Source: Telmatactis stephensoni (Eukaryota; Cnidaria; Anthozoa; Actiniaria; Isophelliidae). Taken from it: a stretch of 64,000 bases of DNA. How positions within the stretch are numbered: position 1 is the first letter of the stretch; every line of letters begins with the position of its first letter. Made by a program: the position numbers and the translations under genes. The stretch spans positions 1 through 64,000 of the forward strand of contig JALIZF010001872.1 in NCBI GenBank assembly GCA_029948255.1, given 5' to 3'. The notes beneath the pieces were generated by a model, which searched no databases, was not told the DNA's origin, and was given only the letters and a program-made list of their open reading frames with translations. Below, piece by piece: positions 37,586 through 58,199 of this stretch.

Positions 37586-37770
37586 AAGCCTGGTTTTCAC
37601 TACGACGCAAGCACAAGCGCAAACATAAGCGCAAGCACAAGGATCAAAACGTTTTGATATCTTGTGCTTGCGCTTATGCTTGCGCTTGTGCTTGCGTTCG
37701 TGTTTTACTAGTGAAAACAGACAATCTTATGCTTGCGCTTGTGCTTGCGTCGCTAGTGAAAACCAGGCTT
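37586..37770. mobile_element. MITE, AAGCCTGGTTTTCACTA termini
   Basis: A 17-bp perfect terminal inverted repeat (37586-37602 and 37754-37770) encloses GCAAGCACAAGCGCAA-type repeats that also pair across the element. A decayed relative lies at 34534-34714. Confidence 0.85.
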
Positions 37771-37779
37771 AAAAGATAA

Positions 37780-40300
37780 TGACAGTAGACGTACAGAAAA
37801 TAAAAGCGCACAGTTCATTACCAGTCTATCAAAAGGCAAATGAAAAGTATCACATATAGTCAAGTACTTGTAAGGCCAGACCTTACTTCATCGTACTTAA
37901 CTTTGCCTATATCAACTGAGAACTTCATTGGTCTTTCATTTCCTCAGAACAAAAGAGCAAATTTATGAATATTTTTTGACGCAAATGCAAGCTATACACA
38001 AACTAGCGAAGGTGGTTGATTAGTGAAATTTATTTGGCAATCACAAGATTGACTGAAGAATTCAATTTTATTATGCTAGATAGTTCGTTACTTGCAGTAA
38101 TAATTATATATCAACATGTACCGAAAGTTTGGCAGTAAATACCAAAAAATATCCAACCAGTGTACAAATTTTTACAGATGCAGTATATATCATATAGGAT
38201 TACACTCAATTTAGCTAAAACTAATATTCCAGCTTTTGATTTTCTCTACTACAAAGTGTACCGCGCAAGACCATGTCTATAAAACCAATTTTTCTTGTAT
38301 TTATGATTCGATTATTTATGTTTTAATCCCACTCATCTCAACCCATCTCAATAGAAGTATAATGAAAACGTATACATTTCGTTCTTTTCCGACTGATAAG
38401 TCTTTGCTATTGTAAAGGAGTTTCCGTTAATTCTTTAGCATGCATGATAGAGTACTATATCACGATATATCGCTAAAGGCTAAGGATACTGGAGGCTTTA
38501 GTTCTTTCAAAAGCCAAGCCTAGATATTGAGAGAGATAATCCGAAAGAGATATGCACAGGCCTCAAGTGTCTTTTATGAACTAGTGGTAAAATATTTCAT
38601 TACTGTACAACTGACTTTATACAAAAATGACTAATATAACTCATACAAAGCATTGAATACCAATATCAAGCCGATAAAATTGAATGGTAAAGTTTGTATT
38701 CAAAGTTATGTCTTTTAGACCATTGTGCCTTGGTCACACGTATAAAGATAAAAAACCTACAAAGCCACAGGCAAAGTGATTAATTATTAACTCAAACACA
38801 CAATTGTTATGTATAGTTTAGTCTGTTTTGTGCTTTAACCACAGCAAGATAACAGTCAGTCAGTCGGTACATCTTTTTTAATTTTTCTTATAGTTCTAGT
38901 TGCTTGAATTGAATACAACCGCGACCTTTTTTAAAATAGAATTGGGCGCACTTTTTTTCGGTACTCCCTTTTTTGAAGGATGCTCTTGTCTGGTTCAGAG
39001 TTAATAGAGGGAACTATTAACTCTGTCTGGTTATTTTAGACAAAAATGTGTGCGATACTGTTTATCCGCATGACAGACCAGTGAAAACAACCTTACGAGA
39101 GCTTCATCCAATTCAACACAGGAAACCCGGTATTAGATTAGTAGATTAGTCAAAAGATTAATTATATTTTAATCTAATAATTCTGATAAAAAGCTGATAA
39201 AAATTCTTCTGAATTGGTAAATACAAATGTCCTCTTTGCTTCCTCCATTTTAATGATAGTTATTTTCTATACGAGTAGAAAAAATTCATTATTTGCTATA
39301 GTACTATTAATTTTCTAAATTCTCGTTTTCTTGTCGAGTGAATGAAATAAATAACGTGATCATATGGTTCAGCACTTCACTGTTTAACGAGAACAAAACC
39401 GCAAATTAGGATCGAGTCAACGATGGATTAGACTGACTGATTTTAGCGTTGAATCCTCTAATCAGGTACAAACATTGGCGTGTGTTGTGGTAATAAAAAT
39501 GTACACAAATTGAACGAAATGGCTGAATTGAAAGATGGATTAAAAATTTTCATCTCATTTGTATGATACGTATGTGACATTGTGGTTCAAAAATTGATGA
39601 ATTCTTTACACAACCAGGTAAAATCCCCATTATGTGGTTTGAAGTTGTTATATTCCTTACGAAATACCTTTCAGAAAAAATGCAAGAAAATGACACGTTT
39701 TACTCAAACTATATAAAAGGTTTTGTTTTAAACATAACATACTCAAACAAATTTTACGGTCTTATTTACAATACAATAATTGTAGTGAGCTTATTTGATT
39801 TTTTTTTCCACTATTAATTCTTCAGCAACATAGCCGTCTCCATGGAGATGATGTGCGTGAGTGAGCTAACGTCCTCATATTTAATTCTATTGCCCACAGA
39901 TCATCAATAGTACAATCTCAAGAACGTAAAACAACCAAGTTCAATATACCCTGTCTAAAGTTCAAGAGAGATTTTTATCAAGAATTCTCCTGATCAAACA
40001 ACTAAAAACGGACGTGGTCTGAGGGTTATTTGCTCGTCATTGGGCAACGCAAAAGCAAAGATATTGAAATACGTCGTACAAATTAGAGGCCACGCCGATA
40101 ACAAATGAGCTTTTGGCGACGTTTCTTAAAAAGTACAACACAAGGGAAGTTCTTTTTTGATTGTTCAACGTATTTACAAGGAACAGGGAAAATCGAAGCA
40201 GGATACAAGTAATTTCCTGTTTGGAGAGTCTAACTGAAAAACAAGGAAAAAGTTGACTACTTGGAAATCAGCTGGGCGCTTTTATTGAATTCCGGTATTA
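37780..40300. other. No gene recognised; upstream region of the GPCR
   Basis: AT-rich intergenic DNA. No upstream exon with a fitting splice donor was recognised for the receptor at 40303. The frame at 39632-39817 has no domain. Confidence 0.45.
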
Positions 40301-40302
40301 AA

Positions 40303-41418
40303 ATGAATGCAGAAACAATGCTAGTACCCAAGTCTAACCACTCGGACATAATCACTGCAACAATCCAGCCACCTCACGAGACGGTTGAGTTTAAAGCCAT
40401 CAAAATCATCTGCTATTGTATCATCTTAGTTTGCAGTACAATAGGAAATGGGCTTGTCATTCATGTCATCAAAAATACTGAACGAATGCGTACACCATCA
40501 AATATCCTCGTCTTAAATCTTGCTGTCTGTGACCTGATGACACCTCTTCTTAGCATCCCCTTTGATTTTGCCTTAGAAGAGAATAGTTATCAATGGATGT
40601 ATGGGGGGTTTATGTGCAAGGTGCTTTGGCCTGGTGTGACTCTCTCTACTACGTCCTCATCGTTGACTTTAGCAGCCATCGCGTTTGATCGTTATCGTGT
40701 TATAATGCACCCGTTTAAGTCTAAACTAAGTATGGGTAATGTAAAGATAATCATCGCTGTGATTCATACATGTTCAGTGTTCGTTGTTACGCCCTACATA
40801 TATGTTCTACGTTTACAAGGCAACGAGTGTAGTGAAACATGGGCCGGTGAGGCGTATAGGCAGGCTTATACTCTATTTTTGTTCCTAATACAATACTTCA
40901 TACCCCTAGTCTTCATGACCGTAATGTACTCGTTAACTCTAAAAAGTCTGTACTCTGCGTCAGTAAAGACACTTGTTATGAGAAAAGACAAGGTTGAAGA
41001 CACTCAACCAATCACAGCCAGCCAAGACAGCGACGTGTCCGCAAGCAATGAAAACAACAACTCAGCGGTTCAACACAAGAAAAGAGCCAAATGGAAACTC
41101 TTGCATATGAACACTCAAGGTACAACCGAAGCCAACAGACGCGCGACTAAGATGTTCATAGTCATAGTCATTGTATTTGCTTCTTGTATGTTTCCTAACC
41201 AAGTAGTTTGGCTATGGGCGGAGTTTGGAAATGGCTACTCGCATGAAAAGCATAAAATTGTGTTAATAATTTGCTGGATTTTTACCTACTCTAACAGCGT
41301 CTGTAATTCTGTTATTTACGCAATGTTTAGCAGTGACTTTAGAAAAGGTTTTTATGCTGCTTATGGAAGACTTTGTTGTAGGACAGTTGATGAGGATGAG
41401 CTTAATCCGCATGCGTGA
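40303..41418 (+). CDS. Intronless rhodopsin-family (class A) GPCR, neuropeptide-receptor-like
   Basis: A 371-aa seven-transmembrane receptor in one exon. The first ATG is 40303, with A at -3; the frame is open further upstream without an ATG. TM1 has IGNGLVI (Asn49). TM2 has NLAVCD (Asp77). The TM3 Cys105 pairs with ECL2 Cys176. TM3 ends in DRY (129-131) followed by RVIMHP. TM5 has the conserved Pro in QYFIPLVF. A long ICL3 (about 217-281) is Ser/Asn-rich. TM6 reads FASCMFP, so the usual toggle Trp is Met296. TM7 reads NSVIY (335-339), so NPxxY lacks Pro. The TM4 position usually Trp appears to be His155. Helix 8 follows (FRKGF) with Cys residues suited to palmitoylation. The N-terminus has an NHS glycosylation site. 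It resembles peptide receptors of the NPFF/QRFP/galanin type. Ligand and G protein are unknown. Confidence 0.93.
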   Translation: MNAETMLVPKSNHSDIITATIQPPHETVEFKAIKIICYCIILVCSTIGNGLVIHVIKNTERMRTPSNILVLNLAVCDLMTPLLSIPFDFALEENSYQWMYGGFMCKVLWPGVTLSTTSSSLTLAAIAFDRYRVIMHPFKSKLSMGNVKIIIAVIHTCSVFVVTPYIYVLRLQGNECSETWAGEAYRQAYTLFLFLIQYFIPLVFMTVMYSLTLKSLYSASVKTLVMRKDKVEDTQPITASQDSDVSASNENNNSAVQHKKRAKWKLLHMNTQGTTEANRRATKMFIVIVIVFASCMFPNQVVWLWAEFGNGYSHEKHKIVLIICWIFTYSNSVCNSVIYAMFSSDFRKGFYAAYGRLCCRTVDEDELNPHA

Positions 41419-41741
41419 ATTGCATAAAACCGCGGAATTGATTACCGCAGGCTCAACAAAACGTAGCAATCATTGGCAGCAACTCTGCCATTCCATTAGT
41501 AGAGTGTACGCGCATACTGAAAATTAAATCAATTAAATCACAATCGTCTTCTAATGGGACTCAAACCTTGACAATATAACGAAGAGTGGTTTTATGCGTC
41601 CGTTTTACAGACAGCACTGTCATAATGCTAGCTTATGAGAGAGAATTCTCAATATCATAGCATTTATGTCACCCTAGCTGTTGACATTGCTAAATGGATA
41701 AAAACTTCTACGCTAACGCAAAAACAGAAGCTTTTAGCTAC

Positions 41742-41889
41742 CAGGCCTATTCCGGGCCCTAAAATCGCCCCAAATCGCCAAAAATCCCCTTAAATTTTGA
41801 GCATCTTTGGGAATAATTTTGCTTAAATCGCCTAAGATCGCCTAAGATCGCCCAAAATTACGGCGATTTTAGGGCCCGGAGTAGGCCTG
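41742..41889. mobile_element. Foldback MITE, CAGGCCTATTCCGGGCCCTAAAA ends
   Basis: The left end CAGGCCTATTCCGGGCCCT and right end AGGGCCCGGAGTAGGCCTG pair, followed inward by AAAATCGCC and GGCGATTTT. The core repeats AAATCGCC/GATCGCC. It lies about 320 bp downstream of the GPCR stop. Confidence 0.8.
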
Positions 41890-42328
41890 CTACCATATCT
41901 GTTACTAAGATTTCTACTTTGATTTGCAATACTTTGGACACAAATTTAGGGACGGTTCGCATTTACGAAATTCAATTTTTGTTACAGTTCCAAGACAACG
42001 TGCATGCACATAGCCATAAAGTCAAGCGCTATTATCAAAGCCAAACGCTACTATCTTTAGTAAGAGAGATTATGTGAACATATGCAGACAGATTTAGCAA
42101 ACATCAAAATGGAATGTGACAGAAACTTTTCCCAATGCTCTTTAGATAACTTTGGTAACTTCGATACAGGGCCGTAACCAGAGCAAATTTTTCTCCAATA
42201 AAAAATGGCTAGAAAACGTGATCATAACTCACGTAGGCGGAACGAGATCTGCTTGAGGAGGGGGGAGGGGGTGGGTTTGCTTGCTGCATGGGTACGGACC
42301 TGTGATTAATTAGGGGATGCTTTAGTTT

Positions 42329-42555
42329 ATATAAAGGCGAGTTGTTCCTACTAGACGGGATAACTCTTTTGTTTTGTGTCCCCCAGAAAAACAAAACAAA
42401 ACAAAACAAAACCGCAAGACAAGACAAAACAAGACAAGACAAGACAAGACAAGACAAAAATAAATAAATTAAAACAACAACAACAACAACAACAACACAA
42501 ACAAAACAAAAAAAGAGTTATTCCGGCTACCAAGGACAACTTGCCTTCATATATA
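42329..42555. mobile_element. MITE, GGCGAGTTGTCC family, copy 2 with microsatellite core
   Basis: TATATAAAGGCGAGTTG and GGGATAACTCTTTTG at the left pair with AAAAAAGAGTTATTCC and CAACTTGCCTTCATATATA at the right. The ends match the element at 25181-25286. Here the core has become (ACAAA)n, (ACAAG)n and (AAC)n tracts (42390-42500). Confidence 0.85.
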
Positions 42556-42582
42556 CAGCCCGTTAAAAAACTATTTCACTTT

Positions 42583-42930
42583 AACAAATTGAAGATAGTT
42601 TTCCATTGTCAGTACTCTTATTAATCATGGATGACGTCAAAAAATGTTCAAAACTAAAGTGGAACCACGAGCGCAGCGAGTGGTTTCACTGCTAAGTTTT
42701 GGACATTTTTTGACGTCATCCATGATTAATAAGAGTACTGACAATGGAAAACTATCTTCAATTTGTTTTTACAACATTATCTTAGATCATTTCCGTCCAA
42801 ATCTGTTTGAAAAAAACTTTTTTCTGTAAGGACGAGCGTGACATGTTGGCGTCAGCTATTGTCAGTACTCTTATTAACAATGGCTCTCGGCCAATCAGAT
42901 TGCAAGATTTTAGTCAAATGTTGTAAAAAA
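42583..42930. mobile_element. Foldback MITE, AACAAATTGAAGATAG family, copy 1
   Basis: 73-nt arms at 42583-42655 and 42695-42767 match with one mismatch around a loop containing ACGAGCGCAGCGAGTGG. The right side continues with a repeat of CAGTACTCTTATTAA, CCAATCAGATTGCAAGATT and TGTTGTAAAAA up to about 42930. The same order of motifs occurs in the copy at 60232-60600. Confidence 0.85.
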
Positions 42931-43375
42931 TAAATTTAATCATTAATTCGAGTTTTAAAATGATACTACATTTGTAGATAGGACTATATATACCTACTTC
43001 AATAAATGTTGTCGGCGAAAGCCTACGCGACTCACCCGAAAGGAAGCATAGGTAAATATTTCTTAAGTTGTAAAATCATATAAATATCCAACCAATAACT
43101 GAAATTCCGCTTTTTAATGAGCTAATACATTAAAGACCTTTATTTGCTGATGTTAAAATTACGACCAAAGCCAAAAAGAAATTATAGTTTTACAACTACC
43201 CATACTCCTTTTCGGCCTAGTTGCGTAGGCTTCAGACCTCTCGTACGACAACCTTTTTTGAAATAGGTGTATAATGCTGCACTACATTCACGTGCTTTGA
43301 AATTAATAAATCAAAGGTTCCAGATTAAATAAACTAACGTAAAAACAGTGTCTTTGATCTAGCTGACTTATTGCT

Positions 43376-43660
43376 TGGGGAAGCAAGGGTGGCCGAGCAG
43401 TAAAAAGGCTAAAAAGAACCAGTCTGTCACCTCAACGGTCCCGGGTTCTATTTTATATTCCCGGACGGGGAGGGCAACACATTTGACTTAAGTTGATCAT
43501 CAGTCGTCTTCGTGGCGCTATGACTCCATCCCTGTCTCCAGCTGTCTCCAGGGTCTCAATGGGGTTAACCGTCAAACGGCCTACCGTCAAATGAAGGAAA
43601 TATTAACCGTCAAGCGTCAAAAAAAATAATAATAATAATACACCTTAAAACAATACTTTC
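43376..43660 (+). repeat. tRNA-headed SINE-like element with ACCGTCAA tail
   Basis: AGGGTGGCCGAGCAGTAAAAAGG resembles a Leu/Ser-type A-box region and CGGTCCCGGGTTCTATT a B-box. The pairing expected of a functional tRNA is absent. About 120 bp downstream the body ends in TAACCGTCAAACGG-type repeats and (AAT)n. This fits a decayed tRNA-derived SINE on the plus strand. Confidence 0.55.
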
Positions 43661-43669
43661 AGGTTACTG

Positions 43670-46035
43670 TTTCTTCCAAATGCGCGTATTTTTGCCGCAC
43701 GAGTCGAGACTGCAGTGTATCATGAAATCATACTGGTTATGCTATGCAGTTAGGATGGTATATTTGGCAGTCTAAATAACAAAAGCATAAGAGCAACGTT
43801 CAAAATCAGAAGCATTTTGGACATTGAAAAGTTGGTGCGGGGTTCCTGTGTCTATCAAAAATAATACAAACATATAAAAATTTAAACTGAACACATAAAG
43901 TTTTAATCTTTCAAAGTGTCCTATTTTAAATAACCGAAATCAAATATTTGTTCAGCTTCCACAATCTTTTCAAAGCGCCTAAAAATCAAACCTTGGAACA
44001 AAATCAGTTGTTCATCGAGCTTAAAATTAAACACTGAAAGCATACAGAAATCAGAGAAAAATTCAAGCTCTTTTACTCATAACCCTATAACCGCAAGTAA
44101 ATCAACGGATGCGTCGAACTTGGGCTACCTGTGGTTCTATTATTGCGAAAAATTATGCTTTATTCTGCATGGATTTGTGGTCTATTGAAGTTTGAAAATT
44201 GGAAAGAGATGCAGCCGTTCAAAAATGCTAGAATTTATAAAGAAATGTATAATCATACTGTTAGTCGTTCTATATTAAACCGATTAACAGCAAATTCGGG
44301 ATTTAAAAGCTTTATGTGCTCTTTCTGGCTATATGAGTCTTGTGTTGACATCAGCAAAATTTAAGGGACTCGTACCCAGTCTCCCACGGTATAAAAGTGG
44401 CTAAATTGTTGAAATTCCTAAAACGAAAAATGGGATTAGTTTGATAACAACAGCATTCCTAATATTTCAGAAAAGAAAAAGAAAAATGAAAAGAAAAAAG
44501 AAAAATATAAAAAAGAAAGGAAAAAAAGAGAAAAACATATTCCGTCGCCGACGGGATTTGAACCTGTAACACCTAACAAATCGACAAGGTTCAAACACCT
44601 AAATCGGCACCCCCCGGAATCAAAATAACAAAATAAGCAAAGACCGGAAAAAAAGAAAACTGAAAATTAAATTTTGGGACGATTCTCCCGAGACATTCAT
44701 AGAAGCTGAGACATCGAATCGACTTACGTTACGGATGAAGATTTCGGCCCCATCCACGCTATCCCGGTGCTACATATTACAGTTGACTTAGCCCGAAGGC
44801 CAGGGAGGGAGACGATATCCGGACCCTAATCCATACCTTTAGATATCACCTTAGACCGCTGCGCTACCTAGACACTTAATAAATTTAATGTCCAATCGGG
44901 GTAGTCTATTCGGCTAAGTTTCATTATGATGCTAATATGCTCATCGCACGTCCCAAGGGAAATAACAGAACCAATCAAATCTCTTGAAGAAGAATCAATA
45001 CATTTTAATTTGTAAACATTTCTTAGCTCACCAAGCTTCTTTGTAACGTTAACGCTATTCTTTGTAACGTTAACGTTAACGAATGCTCATTTCCAAAGAT
45101 TTTCCGTCGGAGGCCGCATTTCCTATTTCAGGAGTGACCCAGAAAAACCAAAATCAGAAGAAGGCTGAAAGCTTGAAACACCGGTGAAGTTGATTTAAAT
45201 GCTTTTAGCGATGTTTGAAATAAAATGTTGATTTCAATTCTTCTCAGTTTATCGAGTCTAGCTACATGTTAGTTAGTTACTCAAACATGAAAGTCCTTTA
45301 TAAAAAGTGTATCTTTAAATATCCCTCAACACCAAATTTTCTGACAATTCTTGGCTTAATGATACTTATACATTTGTGCTGTTTCATCTCATTTCGAGTC
45401 TACAAAGGGAATTACGAATAATTATAACGATAAAACTGACGCACTTTTATAAATATTAGACTTACATTTATAATATTTTTAATGATTAACCTATATTTAC
45501 CGACAACCGACAAAGACCAAACATTTTAACTGACAACCGACAAATTGCTCAAATTTTAACCGACAACCGACATGCGGACCCCCCATCCAGACCCTGCTGA
45601 AGTACATAGAAGTCCTGAAGTAGATGAACACTTGAACTAACGCCGTTTTTCATGTTAACTGTATCAATAAGATGGTAGATTAGAACTTTATTACTGTTGA
45701 TATGTTGAACTGACAAGGACCAAAAAGAACAAAATTCGTTTGATTTTTGAAATAAAAGAGAGCTCAAGAATTAATGACAAAGAAAAAAGAAGGCGAGCAG
45801 AAAAGAGAATACTGAAAAGAATAATAATAACTAATAAATAAAGTCAAATAAAGTTCGACCTGACAGGAGTCAAACTTATTCCCCAAGAAATTCACAAAAA
45901 AATGGACCATGCTTTGCGCGCTCTTTAAAGTAAAAATTATGCGACGCATGCACATTGCAATCTACCTCGAGCATCGAGCATCTTTAACAATAACAATAAC
46001 AAGTGAAAATCTTACGTTCTTTTATATTGACCGCA
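43670..46035. other. No gene recognised; decayed tRNA-like fragments
   Basis: At 44535-44560 (GCCGACGGGATTTGAACCTG) and 44850-44875 (GACCGCTGCGCTACCTAGAC) are reverse-strand B-box- and A-box-like sequences. They are about 300 bp apart and not a functional tRNA. At 45495-45575 a CGACAACCGACAAA motif repeats. No exon was supported. Confidence 0.4.
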
Positions 46036-46041
46036 TTTCCC

Positions 46042-46444
46042 GGGGGGAATCCATTGTAAAAGGATCGGGTATGCTCGTCGGAAATTTTCAGAAATACCCC
46101 TAAAAGATACCGGGTCTTTTAAGAAGGGCGTGGCTGGACAATTTTTTAACCCCTAAGAGATACCAGTGATAAAAAGCTAATGAATATCATTATGATGAAT
46201 ATAAAATTCAGGGAACGGTCGACACGCTTTTGTTGGACAAATTTCTTCCATTTGAGAACAAGCCGGATAATAAGCGATGTGCTCTTTTGATACCCTAAAA
46301 GATACCAGTAATAAAATGCTGAAACTCTAAACTTCAATTTTAACATCCTAAAAGATATCAAATGGCTGTTGTTATCCCTTAGTAAGAGATACGACGAGCA
46401 TACTCGATCCCTTTACAATGGGTCTCCCCCCCCCCCCCCCCCCC
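46042..46444. mobile_element. G-run MITE, CCATTGTAAAAGGATCGGGT family, copy 1
   Basis: GGGGGGAATCCATTGTAAAAG and GATCGGGTATGCTCGTCG at the left pair with CGACGAGCATACTCGATCC and CTTTACAATGGGTCTCCCC at the right. Subterminal CCTAAAAGATACC units occur several times. It is the same family as 57841-58188 in inverted orientation. The right end, with a run of about 18 C, lies about 270 bp upstream of the TBC1D22 start codon. Confidence 0.9.
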
Positions 46445-46710
46445 TCCACCCACCAGCCCGGACGGCATTTTCATAATTTTTTGCTTCTGAGTGACCAGCG
46501 GCTGACCTTATGAAATTACACCAGAACGAGGTGGTGATCACCACACATGCGTGGAACAAATGGATTATTTCTGCGATACAAAATGGCAAGATAAAAATGT
46601 GATTATAAATTGCAATTCTGAGCTTTGATCGCCATGATTTGCCGATCAAACCTCTCAAAACACTAGTTTGATAATCTATCTACCAATGTGCGTATTCTCA
46701 TAGCTGTATC

Positions 46711-55455
<8,745 letters not shown>

Positions 55456-55726
55456 ACACACAACACATTGTCACCCCATCAATCCTTGCTCAGCATTCTT
55501 TCTACTCTTTTGAAGGCAACAAAGATTCTGCAAGCCATCCTCAGAAACCCTGTAGTATTATTCTGTCATTTGTTTCTGACTCCTTGTAGAAATCCCGGAA
55601 CTTTGCCTGTTAGAGCTTGTTCTGGAAGTAAAGTTTTCTCTTGTTTCTGATTGGTTGACCTGATCAGGTTGACCAATGAGCATTGAGTATACAGTGTATA
55701 CAGGCAAATTACAATAATTGTTAAAA

Positions 55727-55881
55727 ATTGAAGGGTTCACTGTGAAAATGACCTAAGTGACTTGATGGATGTCCTGAGATTAATTTTTCCAGCATAGGAA
55801 AGTTAATTATACCATTTTATACCATTGAAAAATATCATTTAAAAAGTCACTTAGGCCGTTTTCACATGGAACCCTTCATTA
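55727..55881. mobile_element. MITE, ATTGAAGGGTTCAC ends
   Basis: GAAGGGTTCACTGTGAAAATG and CCTAAGTGACTT at the left pair imperfectly with AAGTCACTTAGGC and TTTTCACATGGAACCCTTC at the right. It is about 270 bp downstream of the TBC1D22 stop. Confidence 0.8.
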
Positions 55882-55884
55882 ATG

Positions 55885-56695
55885 ATGTCATGAGTTTTGA
55901 TTTTTAACATTCCCAAGGGTATTTGTATGGAGCAAGAAAATAACAGAACAATGCCTCTGGGTTCCTGAGGATGACTATAAGCTTGTAAATTAGAAGATAT
56001 GCCTTATTTCTGGTTAATACTCTCTGCCATGCATAGGTCATTCTTGTGCATCGTTGTGGACCCAGGGCTGACGGACAGAATAATATCCCCTGGATTCCCA
56101 GGGACAATCTTATGTACAAAGTAATGTAATTAATGTAGTAAAGCCTAAGTCAACAGCTTGCCCATAAAATCATCACCTCAGTCCCTGGTTGTAACTGTTC
56201 TGTTCATAAATCTTGCTTTAATGGAGCAAGTTTTGTTGTCAATAATCTTGTCTGGTAATTTTCAACACTACACATTTGAGATTGATGTGTGCATGGCTGC
56301 AGGGGACAGGCCTCTGACACATTGAAAACACACTGACACAACTAAGAGATATCTCTGTTTCATTACCATCAAGACCTCAATGATCATTGCTTGGTTGTTT
56401 GAAAGTAGGTTGGCATTTCCACTAATCCAGGGTTAAAATCATTGGTTTTCTTTAGATTTAACCCTTGGGTTAGTACAAACCCCTCTTTGAACTGGGCCCA
56501 GATGTGATATTTTTAGTAATATTTCACATACAAAAACTTTAAAATAATATTTGTCATTGTCTGTGTTGGTACTGGGGGAAAGGGTGGTGTGACAAGTTAT
56601 TCTGTCCAAGGCCTTGTTTGCCCTTTCTTATGAGCAATTTTTTTTATGACAACTAGTTAACTTTTCCTAGTGTGGTGAGAAAATTTGACCAAATT
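55885..56695. other. No gene recognised
   Basis: No coding signal. A possible decayed relative of the 19726 MITE lies at about 56410-56500. Confidence 0.4.
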
Positions 56696-56697
56696 CA

Positions 56698-56962
56698 TTA
56701 TGTGACAAAAATTAAATGTCCATTTGTAATATGAAATTTGTTCAATATAGAGGCTTTGCACCACCACGTGATGGCAGCCATGACGGGAGGCACAACAATA
56801 GAGTCATTTCCCCCTGGGAAACTGAACTCTTTCCTCATGTAAACCAGATTAGTCCAGACTCTATTGTTCCTGCTTCCTGTTATGGCTGCCGTCACGTGAT
56901 TGTGCAAAGCCTCTATAGATGGGAAAAATCCATTTGTTTTAGAAATTAATTTTGTCATATAA
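56698..56962. mobile_element. Foldback MITE with CACGTG in both arms
   Basis: Outer ends TATGTGACAAAAATTAA and TTAATTTTGTCATATA pair. Inside, ATAGAGGCTTTGCACCACCAC and GTGATGGCAGCCAT pair with ATGGCTGCCGTCACGTGA and TGTGCAAAGCCTCTAT, and CAATAGAGTC pairs with GACTCTATTG. Each arm carries CACGTG. The element is one long palindrome, which explains the open frames on both strands. Confidence 0.85.
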
Positions 56963-57490
56963 AATTTGCTGGTGAGAAAGGGCCTTTAGGATCAGATTAT
57001 CTTTTGTATATAGCATTCCCAGAGAAACCAAAACAAAAAAATCTACTGTTAGGATTATCCTAGTCTGAGTACCAGAGGTCACAAGTTTTACTCCTCGTAT
57101 GCCAAAATGCAGGGAGTGAAAATTAGGAACCTCTGGTACCCAAGGTAGGGTCGCCTGTTTTCCTATGTGTTATGTATGAATTGCTATTTTGTTTTGCTTC
57201 TCTGGAAAAAAAGAACCTGACTTTAGTGCTAGGGTAGCCCTAAACATAATTTTACTAAATACTGTGTATTTTCCTGCTATACAGAATGTAAGGTCAATTT
57301 TCACTTGTCAATAACAATGTAAAGGCAATTTAATGTTTAGTCAATTAACAAAGAGATAATTAATAAACAGCCATTACGAATATGTCTATTTACATCGTGT
57401 CCTTCCTCAATATAGCACATTCAAGCAGTTTTCTTGTCACATTTATCTCAGGTGTAAGGGAAGAGTAAATGAGTAGTATGGTGGCATATA

Positions 57491-57801
57491 TGGTTGCCAC
57501 AAACCACAAAATTCCCTGACTTTTTCCTGACTAAAGTTTAATTTTCCCTGACCCAGTAATATGTTTTCAATTCAAATGATTCTTCTCATTGGCTTGCAAG
57601 TTGCGCAGATCACGATATAAACCATCATACCAAGCTAGGAGGGACCATACGTTTTCAAATACTGTGTGAACAATAAAATCCCTGACTTTTGCTCTAAATC
57701 TAGTTTTCCCTGACTGAAAGGAGAATTCCCTGACTTTTTGCTGACCTTGAAAAAATATTTTTTCCTGACTTTTCCCTGTCAGACAGGATCTGTGGCAACC
57801 A
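57491..57801. mobile_element. MITE, GGTTGCCAC termini, copy 2
   Basis: TGGTTGCCAC and GTGGCAACCA bound the element. Internal phrases CTAAAGTTTAATTTTCCCTG and TACCAAGCTAGGAGGGACC match the copy at 11633-11940 in the same order. Confidence 0.85.
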
Positions 57802-57840
57802 CGATGTGAGTGTATGTTGTATGAGTCTGTTGCTTGCCCA

Positions 57841-58188
57841 GGGGGGGACTCCATTGTAAAAGGATCGGGTATGCTCGTCGTATCTCTTAGGGGTAAAAAT
57901 CAGCCATTTGGTATCTTTTAGGGTGTTAAAATGGAAGTTTAGAGTTTTAGCATTTCCTGGTATCTTTTAGGGTATCAAAAGAGCCCAACAAAAGCCACGT
58001 GTCAACCATCCAATTTTGTGTTCATAATAATAATGTTCATTAGCTTGTTATCGCTGGTATCTCTTAGGGGTTAAAAAATCGTCCGGCAACGCCCTTTTAA
58101 AAAGACTTCCGGTATCTTTTAGGGGTATTTTTGAAAATTTCCCACGAGCATACCCGATCCTTTTACAATGGAGTCCCCCCCTCCCCCC
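57841..58188. mobile_element. G-run MITE, CCATTGTAAAAGGATCGGGT family, copy 2
   Basis: Inverted ends of about 33 bp run from GGGGGGACTCCATTGTAAAAG through ATGCTCGTCG. Internal TATCTTTTAGGG/TATCTCTTAGGGG units repeat four to five times. It is inverted relative to the copy at 46042-46444. Confidence 0.9.
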
Positions 58189-58199
58189 GGGGTTGCTTG

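Noticed and set aside
40261..40302. Upstream TTG as the GPCR start
   Set aside because: Initiation at TTG is not expected in an animal gene; the first ATG at 40303 has a purine at -3 and leaves a complete N-terminus.
41263..41527. Two short frames overlapping the end of the GPCR
   Set aside because: One is antisense and one is a shifted sense frame; neither has features and both are shadows of the receptor.
56698..56958. Frames of 77 and 86 codons on opposite strands
   Set aside because: Both come from the palindromic MITE at this position.
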